A stretch of 64,000 nucleotides of DNA from BM003 sp963783695 (lineage in GTDB: Bacteria > Pseudomonadota > Gammaproteobacteria > Steroidobacterales > BM003): contig CAWAOM010000011.1 of the NCBI GenBank assembly GCA_963783695.1, positions 62,001 through 126,000 of the forward strand, in the 5' to 3' direction. Every line of letters starts with the position of its first letter. The first letter of the stretch is position 1. The notes beneath the pieces were generated by a model. It was not told where the DNA came from. It did not search any database and saw only the letters and a list, made by a program, of their open reading frames with translations. Of this stretch, positions 17,357 through 25,255 are shown one piece after another. The position numbers and the translations under genes are program-made.

Positions 17357-17809
17357 ATGCAAAGCGAAAAACGGGTGGCTCAAAGTCTCGTTGCGGCCGG
17401 GGCGCTGCTGTTTCTGCTGGGGCTTCTGGGCGGTTTCGCGATCCCGGATATGAGCAATCCAAGAATGGGGCTGTCCGCCCATCTCGAAGGAGTCCTGAAT
17501 GGCATGTTCCTGATGGTAGTGGGGCTCGCCTGGGCAAGATTGAGACTCAGCGTGCGCCTGATGTCGCTGGCATACTGGATGCTACTGTACGGCACGTTCG
17601 CGAACTGGTTTTTCATCACGTTGGCGGCAATCTTCGGAACAATTGCGCTGACGCCAATCGCCGGCGCGGGCCATAGCGGCAGCGCATGGCAGGAGTCGCT
17701 GGTCGCGGCGGGCTTGATATCGGTCGGCGTGGCAATGGTGCTGGGCGGCGCACTGCTGGTGCTGGGTTTTTACCGTGGCATGCGGGTTTCGCCCACGTCC
17801 GGCCTTTGA
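17357..17809 (+). CDS. Styrene-oxide-isomerase-like four-helix membrane protein
   Basis: A 150-residue protein with four helices (about 10-30, 44-62, 70-92 and 112-138). The segment NPRMGLSAHLEGVLNGMFLMVVGLAW resembles the His- and Asn-containing helix of the styrene oxide isomerase (StyC) family, in which conserved histidines bind heme b at the dimer interface. The assignment rests on this motif and topology only. AGGGAG lies upstream of the ATG. No styrene monooxygenase genes are in the window. Confidence 0.5.
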   Translation: MQSEKRVAQSLVAAGALLFLLGLLGGFAIPDMSNPRMGLSAHLEGVLNGMFLMVVGLAWARLRLSVRLMSLAYWMLLYGTFANWFFITLAAIFGTIALTPIAGAGHSGSAWQESLVAAGLISVGVAMVLGGALLVLGFYRGMRVSPTSGL

Positions 17810-18135
17810 GGAGACATCGGGTCGCACTGGCGGCAGATCACCATCACCGCATGTTGGGCAAATGCTCATCAGGCCAGTGCGCGCAGACAGGCAAACCATG
17901 GAATGGCCGCGGCACAGCAAGGCCAATGCCACAGCGGGGCGGCGGCGGGTTTTGCGCATCGAGGCAAACAGCATTGCCGGGACTCCAGGATGGCGCCGGG
18001 CTATGGGTCCATCCAGCGCTGCCCGATGGCAAGCGCCGCCCGTGGCAAAATGGTAAGGGCCAAACGCGCTGGCGGCCAGGATATCTGTCACCGCGGCGTA
18101 TACAAAAAGCAAAAAAATCACAGGGGGAATTCGCC
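17810..18135 (+). other. Intergenic region without a convincing gene
   Basis: 326 bp between two membrane-protein genes. Open frames exist on both strands but none has a ribosome binding site, a recognisable motif or consistent composition. An AAAAAGCAAAAAAATCAC stretch with GGGGG just upstream of 18136 serves the DUF2165 gene. Confidence 0.4.
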
Positions 18136-18627
18136 ATGCTTCGGATGCTCAAAATCTCACTGATGCTGTTTGCCGCATTGATGTGTTTCGGTCATGCGAT
18201 CAACAACATCTTCAACATCGACCCGGCGATCGGCGCGGTCGGTTATGTCCTCGGAAATGTCGAGCACACCGCCTACCCGGATTCGTTTTTTCCGGCGATA
18301 ACCAGCCCCGCGCTACTGTGGCTGGCCCTCACCGTCATCATCGGCTGCGAATTCGCTGCAGGGGCGTTGTTTGCCAAGGGAACCTGGGATATGTGGCGCG
18401 CCCGCCGTGGCCCGGCCACGGAATTCGCCGCCGCCAAGAAGTTCGCCGTCATCGGCGCCGGCGCCGCTTTATTCGTCTGGTTTGGTCTGTTCCAGGTGAT
18501 CGGCGGCACGTTCTTTCAGCAATGGCAAACCCAGGCTGGCTGGATGTCTTTGGAGGGTGCATTCATGTACGCCACGCTACCGACGCTGGCGGTTCTGTAT
18601 ACAGTCGGAACCGCAGACGACTACTGA
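18136..18627 (+). CDS. DUF2165 family membrane protein
   Basis: A 163-residue protein with four transmembrane helices. It matches DUF2165 in CFGHAINNIFNID near the start, the AYPDSFFPAITSPALLWLALTVIIGCE block and the closing FFQQWQTQAGWMSLEGAFMY. Function unknown. AGGGGG precedes the ATG. In-frame codons upstream overlap the previous gene and lack hydrophobic character. It converges on the Bax-inhibitor-like gene. Confidence 0.82.
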   Translation: MLRMLKISLMLFAALMCFGHAINNIFNIDPAIGAVGYVLGNVEHTAYPDSFFPAITSPALLWLALTVIIGCEFAAGALFAKGTWDMWRARRGPATEFAAAKKFAVIGAGAALFVWFGLFQVIGGTFFQQWQTQAGWMSLEGAFMYATLPTLAVLYTVGTADDY

Positions 18628-18722
18628 CGCCCGCCGGCAGCGGCTTACGCGTGTCAAATGCCAATGCGATCTGCGCCTTGCCACTGTGGCTGCGACGAAG
18701 TGCCGCCCGAATATCTACTCAC

Positions 18723-18761
18723 AAAAAAGAGAACGGCCGCTCGGCTAGTGCCGGGCGGCCG
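18723..18761 (-). terminator. Rho-independent terminator of the Bax-inhibitor-like gene
   Basis: A 12-bp stem with one mismatch (CGGCCGCTCGGC at 18734-18745 against GCCGGGCGGCCG at 18750-18761), loop TAGT. On the minus strand it is followed by a TTCTCTTTTTT run. It lies about 33 bases beyond the stop codon. Confidence 0.8.
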
Positions 18762-18779
18762 CAATGGAGCTGACCACAA

Positions 18780-18789
18780 GGGGGGGGGG
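18780..18789. repeat. Homopolymer of ten G
   Basis: Ten consecutive G on the plus strand, between the terminator and the stop codon of the minus-strand Bax-inhibitor-like gene. It is the longest homopolymer I noticed in the window. It lies outside any coding region, so slippage would not shift a reading frame. Confidence 0.9.
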
Positions 18790-18793
18790 TTGG

Positions 18794-19492
18794 TCAGCCG
18801 TCGTCGCCCATAAATCCAAGCAGGTGGAGAAAACTGGTGAAGAGGTTGAAGACCGCCACGAATAAAGTCACCGTGGCCATGATGTAATTGGTCTCTCCTC
18901 CGCTAACGATGTTCTGAGTCTCATACAAAATCAGACCGCTCATCAACAGAATGAAAAGACCGGACACCGCGAGAGACAACATCGGCATATGTGCGAATAC
19001 GGCAACGAGCCCGAGCACGAAAGCCGTGAGAATACCCACGAAAAGGAAGGTACCGAATTTAGGCAGGTTGGCAACGGGCGTTGAGCGCGCATACAAAGAC
19101 ATGCCGAGGAACACTACCGCCGTGCCACCCATCGCGGTGGCAACCATGGATGTGCCGTTCGCCATGGCGAGGTACATATTGATTATCGGACCGAGCGTGT
19201 AACCCATGAAGCCGGTCAACGCGAACACAGACGCAATTCCCCATGCGCTATTGCGCAGTTTCGTCGTCAGAAACAGCAGGCCGAAATATCCGCCCAGCGT
19301 GAGAAGCAGACCCGGATGAGGCAACCCAAGCGCGGCGGAACCCATCGCGGTCAGCGCGCTGAAGCCCAGCGTCAAAGCCAAAAGTCGATAGGTGTTGCGC
19401 AGTACCGCTGCAGCGGACGCGCTGCCCGTGGCGGATGCGGCGATGGAACCCGTCGCGAACCGGTCTCGCTCGGCGATCTGGGAATTCGACAT
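18794..19492 (-). CDS. Bax inhibitor-1/YccA family membrane protein
   Basis: A 232-residue inner-membrane protein with seven helices of the BI-1/TMBIM fold. It has LRNTYRLLALTLGFSALTA at the first helix, TGFMGYTLGPIINMYL in the middle and the family ending LLMSGLILYETQNIVSGGETNYIMATVTLFVAVFNLFTSFLHLLG. The conserved acidic Asp pair of calcium-leak members is at the DDG terminus or replaced. YccA-type members interact with FtsH. The long 434-bp upstream region is shared with the divergent DUF533 gene. Confidence 0.92.
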   Translation of the reverse strand: MSNSQIAERDRFATGSIAASATGSASAAAVLRNTYRLLALTLGFSALTAMGSAALGLPHPGLLLTLGGYFGLLFLTTKLRNSAWGIASVFALTGFMGYTLGPIINMYLAMANGTSMVATAMGGTAVVFLGMSLYARSTPVANLPKFGTFLFVGILTAFVLGLVAVFAHMPMLSLAVSGLFILLMSGLILYETQNIVSGGETNYIMATVTLFVAVFNLFTSFLHLLGFMGDDG

Positions 19493-19927
19493 CAGTGTGT
19501 GTCCTCTTCACTTCTAGAACTTAGGAAGGGCTAAGGATACGTCAAATATGAAATCGGTTGATTCGAACTTTCGGCACTATTGCATCGATTTTCTCGAAGT
19601 TTTTCGAGCCGAACCGACCCTGATCGAGCTATCGCACTCAGCATCTTTCGCCGCCGAATCTGCATGGCGACAGCTGTATGAGTCTGCCCGCAAATCCGGC
19701 GCCGGCTGCGCTCCGGAAGGGATTAGACCAAGCGCTGTGGTTTGGCCCCATCCATTGCCGCGGCGGGACTCTTCGCGGGTCCCATCAGGGTTTGAGATAA
19801 CTTCGGTTTTCTCGAATATTTTAGCAATAAGATTCCGCTTTACCGAATACATAAACATGCTGCATTGTCTCCGTCAGGAGCAACACCGACACGCCGGGAC
19901 GACGTGCGGAATCAATGGAGGATGAAC
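19493..19927 (+). other. Divergent intergenic region, Bax-inhibitor-like / DUF533
   Basis: 435 bp between divergent starts. The stretch at about 19795-19865 is clearly A+T-richer than its surroundings (TTTTCTCGAATATTTTAGCAAT), as expected of a promoter, but I cannot place hexamers with confidence. A 93-codon minus-strand frame (19577-19858) has no motif or ribosome binding site and is not annotated. Confidence 0.4.
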
Positions 19928-20677
19928 ATGCTGGATCTCAACAAAATTGTCAGCGGACTCTCAAAAAGCGGCGCGGCATCGGGGCTGGCCGGCGGGCTCG
20001 CGGGTGGCGCGATGGCCGGAGCCCTCGCTTCCAAAAAGGGGCGAAAGTCTGCCGCGAAAGTTGCCCGGATTGGCGGTCTCGCGCTGGTCGGAGGGCTGGC
20101 CTGGAAAGCTTATAAGAGCTACCGCAACAGCGCTGGGAACAGCGCTCTCGGACAATCCGGCCACGAGCGGGACATCCATCCGGAGAATGCCCTGGCACCG
20201 TCTCCGGCGGCGCAAAATCCGGCCCTTTCCTCACCCGATGCATGGCAACACCTGCGCCGTCAGGATTTCGAGGCAGTCGCCTCGGAGCCGGCCGGGGCGC
20301 AATCCCGCTCACTGCTGATCGTGCGCGCAATGATCGCGGCGGCGATGGCAGATGGACATCTTGACGCGGCAGAACAGGGTCGCCTGTTTCGCGAGATCGA
20401 CCGTCTCGAACTAAGCACCGAAGAGAAAGGCATGCTGGTCGACGAATTGCGCCATCCGTGGCCAGTCCGCGAGCTGGTCGCCAGCTGCCCGGATCCGGAA
20501 ACGGCGATCGAGGTCTACGCCGCCTCGGTACTTGCGATTGACGAAACGCGCGACGAGAGCAAGCCGTACCTCGCTACGCTCGCGCAGCGGCTAAATTTGC
20601 CGGAGACTCTCATCGAGTCCATACACTACCGTTCTTCGCAGCAGAAATGTGAGTTTGCGCTGGCCGAACCCGCATAA
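19928..20677 (+). CDS. DUF533 / TerB-like family protein
   Basis: A 249-residue protein. Residues 10-70 are glycine- and alanine-rich with one probable membrane-inserting stretch (GLAGGLAGGAMAGAL and VARIGGLALVGGLAWKAYKSY). After a proline-rich linker, residues 120-240 form the TerB-like helical domain (IVRAMIAAAMADGHLDAAEQGRLFREI), with the acidic ADGHLDxxE turn. GGAGG at 19917-19921 favours ATG 19928 over the ATG at 19922, which touches the site. Family role unknown, associated with the envelope. Confidence 0.85.
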   Translation: MLDLNKIVSGLSKSGAASGLAGGLAGGAMAGALASKKGRKSAAKVARIGGLALVGGLAWKAYKSYRNSAGNSALGQSGHERDIHPENALAPSPAAQNPALSSPDAWQHLRRQDFEAVASEPAGAQSRSLLIVRAMIAAAMADGHLDAAEQGRLFREIDRLELSTEEKGMLVDELRHPWPVRELVASCPDPETAIEVYAASVLAIDETRDESKPYLATLAQRLNLPETLIESIHYRSSQQKCEFALAEPA

Positions 20678-20711
20678 GAGGAACCCCGCCACGGCGGGCG
20701 CGCGCTGAAGC

Positions 20712-20738
20712 CGGGCGGCCCAACTGCTGCCCGTTTTT
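20712..20738 (+). terminator. Rho-independent terminator of the DUF533 gene
   Basis: An 8-bp stem with one G-T wobble (CGGGCGGC at 20712-20719, GCTGCCCG at 20726-20733), six-base loop, followed by TTTTT. It lies 35 bases after the stop codon. Confidence 0.75.
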
Positions 20739-21055
20739 AATGCCCTGAGCGGCTGCGGGCAAGGAGCTGACGATAACGCGCAGGGCCGGGCGACGCCTGG
20801 GTCTGCGCTGGCGACGGGCGCGAATTGCCCTCATCACAGGGCTCCGGCGGGGCGCGATGTAGTCCGGCGTATCTCAGGCGCGCATTGCCGCACCGGCGGG
20901 CGGGTTGCGATGGCGCGTTACTGTTTGCCCCGATTTGCGAGGAGTCAGACGCTTGCGGCGGCTGCCATTGTGTTCGTGAAAGGGCGGCGTGGTCTACAAG
21001 AAGGAAACGCGGTAGATCGTGACCGTCGCCGGCGCGCCGGCGTCTTGCCGCAAAT
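20739..21055 (+). other. GC-rich intergenic stretch
   Basis: 317 bp between the DUF533 terminator and the convergent GNAT gene. It is very GC-rich, with short open frames on both strands but no ribosome binding site or motif. I see no gene in it. Confidence 0.4.
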
Positions 21056-21511
21056 CTACAACGCTTTCGTCATGAACACGCTGTTGGGGTCCTCGACGTA
21101 GTCGCCAAACGGCTCCCGGTAGCGAAACCCGTAGCGTTCGTACAGCGCGCGCGCCGGTGCGAACTCGGCCATCGAGCCGGTCTCGAGATAAAGCCGGCGG
21201 TAGCGGCGCTGCCGCGCCTCGGCGAGGATTCTGTCGAGGATCGCCGACCCGACGCCGCGCCCCTGCCAACGCACCACGGTGCGCATCGACTTGATCTCGC
21301 CGCTGGCCGCATCGAGCGCCTGCAACGCCCCGCAACCAAGCAGCTCATCCTCTTCCCACGCCGACCAGAACGTGACATCGGCGCCGCGCAATTCATCGAT
21401 ATCGAGCGCGTGAACGCTTTCCGCCGGCGTGATCGAGTGCATATGCTCGAGATGCTCGCCGAGCAAAGCGACAATCCGCAGATCGGTAAGGTCATCCTCG
21501 CGGATAATCAT
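21056..21511 (-). CDS. GNAT family N-acetyltransferase
   Basis: A 151-residue complete GNAT domain. The acetyl-CoA loop is visible as VVRWQGRGVGSAILDRIL (R/Q-x-x-G-x-G/A), followed by LYLETGSMAEFAPARALYERYGF and a FGDYVEDPNSVFMTKAL ending, which resembles the YsnE/PanZ-like or IAA acetyltransferase group. Start 21511 has AGGAAT 10 bases upstream; ATG 21529 is an alternative. Substrate unknown. Confidence 0.88.
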   Translation of the reverse strand: MIIREDDLTDLRIVALLGEHLEHMHSITPAESVHALDIDELRGADVTFWSAWEEDELLGCGALQALDAASGEIKSMRTVVRWQGRGVGSAILDRILAEARQRRYRRLYLETGSMAEFAPARALYERYGFRYREPFGDYVEDPNSVFMTKAL

Positions 21512-21700
21512 CGGAACGATTCCTGTCATTCGCGAACACATCGGGCCGGCCATATTGTCCGGTCCGGTTCCGGTGTTGTGCAACCACCCGCTGGCCTGCC
21601 CCGCCATGACCGCGGCTCGTTACCGAAATCCATGGTTGCAAGAGAGCAGATGATGCCTTACCGCGCCAGCCGCATGGACTGTCCGAAAGAGGCAAACCAA

Positions 21701-21758
21701 ACAAGGCAGCGCCGGGAAAATGACCTGCCCGTGCGGCAGCCAACCCGGCGCTGCTTGT
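21701..21758 (-). terminator. Long hairpin downstream of the AAA gene
   Basis: Arms at 21701-21716 and 21744-21758 pair over 11 perfect bases (CAGCGCCGGG core), then a one-base bulge and four more pairs, with a 27-base loop. It sits 14 bases past the stop of the AAA gene. On the minus strand it is followed by TTGGTTTG rather than a clean T run, so it may end transcription or stabilise the 3-prime end. Confidence 0.55.
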
Positions 21759-21771
21759 CACCAGGCCGCGA

Positions 21772-22380
21772 CTAGTCGTCGCTGTCGCCGAAATCGATGA
21801 CCTCAGCGAGCCGGCGCAGCACCGCCTCGTCTATTGAATCTTTTTGATTGCTCGTCAGGATCACGAGTCCCGGATGCGATTCGATCCGCCGCAGCATGTA
21901 ACCGGCCTCAAGGTTAGCGTAGCGGTCATGGCTGTCTTTCACGCCGCTGCGCTTGCCGAACAACGCGTCGGCCTCATCGAACAACAACACGGCACCCTCT
22001 CTGTCCGCGGCATCGAAAACCGCCTGGAGATTCTTCTCGGTTTCGCCGATGTACTTGCCCGCGACCCGGTCCGGCTCGATCCTGTACAGCGGCAGGCCGA
22101 GATCTTCGGCCAGCGCTGCCGCCGCTTTCGTCCGACCGGAGCCGGTTTGGCCCGAGAACAAGACAACGGTACCCGCCGCCCGCTTTTTCGTTTCACTCAT
22201 GCCCGAGTCGCCGGCGATTGATACGCCGCCACGCACACTGGAGGCAACCGCGCGAAGCCGCTCACCGCTGGATTCCGGCAGCGGCAGATCGGCGATACTC
22301 GCCGACGAGTCCAGCCGTTTGGCGAGGCGCGAAAGTACCGCGGAGGTTGCGGCGGCGCCGGTTTTGCTATCCTTGCTCAC
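21772..22380 (-). CDS. Truncated AAA-type ATPase with Arg in the Walker A motif
   Basis: A 202-residue protein. Residues 70-198 are an AAA core: Walker A GQTGSGRT (77-84) with Arg83 where Lys is expected, Walker B VLLFDEAD (131-138) with Asp135 and Glu136, sensor 1 in LTSNQKDSIDEAVLRRLAEVIDF. The protein stops 10 residues later, so the helical lid with sensor 2 is absent. I see no continuation in other frames. The start is uncertain: GTG 22380 avoids overlap with the divergent lipoprotein gene but lacks a ribosome binding site. Residues 1-60 are alanine- and serine-rich. Confidence 0.7.
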   Translation of the reverse strand: MSKDSKTGAAATSAVLSRLAKRLDSSASIADLPLPESSGERLRAVASSVRGGVSIAGDSGMSETKKRAAGTVVLFSGQTGSGRTKAAAALAEDLGLPLYRIEPDRVAGKYIGETEKNLQAVFDAADREGAVLLFDEADALFGKRSGVKDSHDRYANLEAGYMLRRIESHPGLVILTSNQKDSIDEAVLRRLAEVIDFGDSDD

Positions 22381-22520
22381 AATTAACAAGCATAGTCGGC
22401 TTTTGCCGAATTGACCCGCCGTGGCCGGTGCCGGCGGCAACGTCTCAGCCCAGTCCGCGATCGGATCGCCGGTACGAAAGCAGCCGCTCTGTCGCGCGGG
22501 CCACACATCAGGGGTAACTA

Positions 22521-23651
22521 ATGTCAGAACACACGGGGCAAGGTATTCGCAGTGCGCCTTTGACAAGCGCGCCCCGCCGTATCACTCGTCCGATCGGAAT
22601 CCTGTGTGCAACGATCGCGCTCCTGGCCAGCACCGCTTGCGGCCATACCGGACCGGCCGCTATCCAGAACGGACGGCTGAGCTACAACGAGGCGATCCTC
22701 GCTACCGACAATCAACAGATGCTGCTGGCAGTGATCAAGGAACGGTATGCCGAACGCGCCGAGCTGATGGCGGTGGCCAGTGTTACCGCGAACATCCGGG
22801 TCAGCGCCGGGGCCACGATCGAGGTCGGGGTCGGCGATTCGGACACCTACGACGGCAACCTGACGCCGTTCTCGGCCGGCGCAACCTATGAGGAGAACCC
22901 GACGATCTCCTATGTGCCGGTCAGCGGCGCACAGTACCTTCGCAAATTGCTCGCGCCGATGCCGCTCGAGGGACTCGTGCTGCTGACGGGATCGGCCCGC
23001 GATCCGGCGCCGATCTACAGGATGTTCATTTCCAAGGTGAACACGATCAAGAACTCGGATCATGCATTCACCGCCCCCGACCCGCGGTTCGATCGATTCG
23101 TCGAACTGGTTTCGCAACTCGTGCGCCAGCGGGACCTGCATTTTGCGATCGACCCGGAGCATGGCGAACAATTGGTCATTGTCATCGACCGAAGCACCGA
23201 CACGAGCGCCGTCGCGGCAGCCGATTTACTGGAGCTCCTCGACCTGGCGTCGCTCGCTTCCGGGGACAGCACTCTCACGATACCGATTGTGATGGCTCCC
23301 GATGCACGCGCCAGGGGAGGAATAGGGATTATGACCCGGTCGGTCTATGACCTCGTCGATGTTCTCGCGAGTGCAGTCACAATACCGCCGGCCGACCTCG
23401 CGGATGGTGTCGCGACGGACCATCCCGCGCCCAGTTATCTCGGCGAACAACTCAAGGTGAGCTGGAGCGAGGATCGCCCGGATCGCGCCTACGTGGCAGT
23501 GCCGTTTCGCGGCGGCTGGTTTTCCATCGACGAGCGCGACACGCCCACAAAGGAGTTTTTTCGCATCCTGACCGGGCTGTGGTATACGGCGATTTCGGAT
23601 AGCAAGGATGGATCCGGCACTCCGGTGCTGACGGTGCCGGTAAGCCGATAA
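22521..23651 (+). CDS. Conserved-type outer-membrane lipoprotein, unknown function
   Basis: A 376-residue protein with a long basic n-region, a hydrophobic segment at 25-38 and lipobox ASTAC (Cys40). The mature part opens GRLSYNEAILATDNQQMLLAVIKERYAERAELMAVASVTANI, a segment I associate with a conserved but unnamed family of exported proteobacterial proteins. The rest is soluble, mixed alpha/beta, ending with a GLWYTAISDSKDGSGTPVLTVPV strand. It is divergent from the AAA fragment with 140 bp between. No enzyme motif seen. Confidence 0.7.
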   Translation: MSEHTGQGIRSAPLTSAPRRITRPIGILCATIALLASTACGHTGPAAIQNGRLSYNEAILATDNQQMLLAVIKERYAERAELMAVASVTANIRVSAGATIEVGVGDSDTYDGNLTPFSAGATYEENPTISYVPVSGAQYLRKLLAPMPLEGLVLLTGSARDPAPIYRMFISKVNTIKNSDHAFTAPDPRFDRFVELVSQLVRQRDLHFAIDPEHGEQLVIVIDRSTDTSAVAAADLLELLDLASLASGDSTLTIPIVMAPDARARGGIGIMTRSVYDLVDVLASAVTIPPADLADGVATDHPAPSYLGEQLKVSWSEDRPDRAYVAVPFRGGWFSIDERDTPTKEFFRILTGLWYTAISDSKDGSGTPVLTVPVSR

Positions 23652-23920
23652 CTCCGCACGCCGATGCTGCTTTGCGCTGCGCCCCGAGCCAAGAAGTCCC
23701 GTGGTCGTCGGCTCTGCGCGGCGAGCGGGCAGGCTCGATTACGTTGCCGGCGCCAGGACAAGCGGAGGAAAGGACGCCGATCCGGGATGCGACTGTTACC
23801 CACCGCTGAACCGGTCCGACTATTGCGCCTTTTGCGGTCAGTGGACAGCGCATTGCCTGAAAGCCGAGGAATGCAACGCCGCTTGCCTATCGCCAACAAT
23901 CACCTGGGAAGGAGAGACCA

Positions 23921-24274
23921 ATGCCTTATATCGACGGATTCGTGGCCGCAGTGCCGACGGCAAACAAAGCGGCCTACAAGAAACATGCCGAGGATGCGGC
24001 GGTGGTATTCAAGCAGCATGGCGCCCTGCAACTGGTCGAATGCTGGGGCGACGACGTGCCGCCGGGCGAGGTCACATCATTCCCGATGGCAGTTAAATGC
24101 CGGGATGACGAGACCGTTGTGTTCTCATGGATCTTGTGGCCGTCGCGCGAAGCGCGCAACGCCGGCATGGAAAAAGCCATGACGGACAGCCGGCTGCAGC
24201 CAGACGCAAACCCGATGCCGTTTGATGGCAAGCGCATGATCTTTGGCGGATTCGAAATGATCGTCCACGCGTAA
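23921..24274 (+). CDS. DUF1428 family protein
   Basis: A 117-residue protein beginning MPYIDGFVAAVPTANKAAYKKHAEDA, with ECWGDDVPPGEVTSFPMAVKC and MPFDGKRMIFGGFEMIV, all hallmarks of DUF1428 (dimeric ferredoxin-like fold). The ribosome binding site AAGGAGA lies 8 bases upstream. Function unknown. It is followed within 40 bp by the RidA gene in the same direction. Confidence 0.9.
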   Translation: MPYIDGFVAAVPTANKAAYKKHAEDAAVVFKQHGALQLVECWGDDVPPGEVTSFPMAVKCRDDETVVFSWILWPSREARNAGMEKAMTDSRLQPDANPMPFDGKRMIFGGFEMIVHA

Positions 24275-24314
24275 TCGCAGCCCAACGAAAAACCACGAGG
24301 ATTCGGAGACCGAA

Positions 24315-24701
24315 ATGAACAAGGCTATCGTCAAGACAGACAAGGCACCGAACCCGGTCGGGCCTTACTCGCAGGCCGTTGTGCTGGATGGCTGGGTCTG
24401 GACCAGCGGACAGGTTGCGCTCGACCCCGCCACCGCCACGCTGGTCGGCACCGATGCCGCCACCCAGGCGGAGCAGACCCTGAAAAACCTCCGCACGGTG
24501 CTTGAGACTGCCGGGTCGGGCCTCGACCAGGTCGTTCGTTGCACGGTTTACCTGACCAGCATGGATGACTTCGCCGCGGTGAACGACGTGTACGCACGCT
24601 TTTTCACCGCTTCGCATCCGTCGCGCTCCTGTGTCGAGGTCTCGCGGCTGCCGGTCGGTGCGCTGGTGGAAATCGACGCGGTAGCGAGAATCGAAGGCTG
24701 A
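24315..24701 (+). CDS. ridA: RidA family (YjgF/YER057c) protein
   Basis: A 128-residue RidA-type enamine/imine deaminase, which clears reactive 2-aminoacrylate-type intermediates. Conserved features are APNPVGPYSQAVVLDGWVWTSGQ, the arginine in VVRCTVYLTSMDDF (the catalytic Arg site), and PSRSCVEVSRLPVGALVEIDAVA. The trimeric fold is expected. Length is normal. GGAG precedes the ATG. This family has many paralogs, so the name is by type. Confidence 0.88.
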   Translation: MNKAIVKTDKAPNPVGPYSQAVVLDGWVWTSGQVALDPATATLVGTDAATQAEQTLKNLRTVLETAGSGLDQVVRCTVYLTSMDDFAAVNDVYARFFTASHPSRSCVEVSRLPVGALVEIDAVARIEG

Positions 24702-24766
24702 GCGCGCCACATCCGCAGCGCCGGATCGTTGCCAGCCCGCAGGAAATGAGACCAATGGAGCAGCCG

Positions 24767-25168
24767 ATGGGTATCGCCGAAAACAAGCAGGTAGTCCTGG
24801 ATTTCTATGCCGCCGGCGAGCGCGGCGACATGGATAGCTGCCTGGCGCTGCTCGCCGACGATGTGACCTGGACCAATATCGGCACGACCCGGTTCTCGGG
24901 TACGTATGCCGGCAAGCAGGCGGTCGTCGAGCAATTGCTCGGTCCGTTGTTCGGCCTGCTGAAGCAAGGCATTGTGTCAACGCTGGAGCGCCTCGTTGCC
25001 GAGGGCGACATGGTCGTGGCGCTGACCCGCGGTCGTGCCGAAACGCGTGACGGCCGACCCTATAACAATTCCTACTGCCAGGTGATGCGGATACGCAACG
25101 GCCAGATCGCAGCGGTCAGGGAATATTTCGATACCGCGCTCACCAACGATGTGTTCGGGCCGGGCTAG
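24767..25168 (+). CDS. SnoaL-like / NTF2-fold protein
   Basis: A 133-residue NTF2-fold protein resembling ketosteroid-isomerase-like proteins: IAENKQVVLDFYAAGERGDMDSCLALLADDVTWTNIGTTRFSGTYAGKQAVVEQLL and a closing CQVMRIRNGQIAAVREYFDTAL. ATG 24767 has GGAG six bases upstream; ATGs at 24755 and 24746 are possible. Substrate unknown. It is one of five such folds in this window. Confidence 0.8.
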   Translation: MGIAENKQVVLDFYAAGERGDMDSCLALLADDVTWTNIGTTRFSGTYAGKQAVVEQLLGPLFGLLKQGIVSTLERLVAEGDMVVALTRGRAETRDGRPYNNSYCQVMRIRNGQIAAVREYFDTALTNDVFGPG

Positions 25169-25255
25169 GTTGGAATGGCTTCTCCACACCGCGGCGTCGC
25201 ACCGGATTTCGCGCACCAGCATCGTGCAACGCTTGCAGTGAACCGGGGGACCGGC

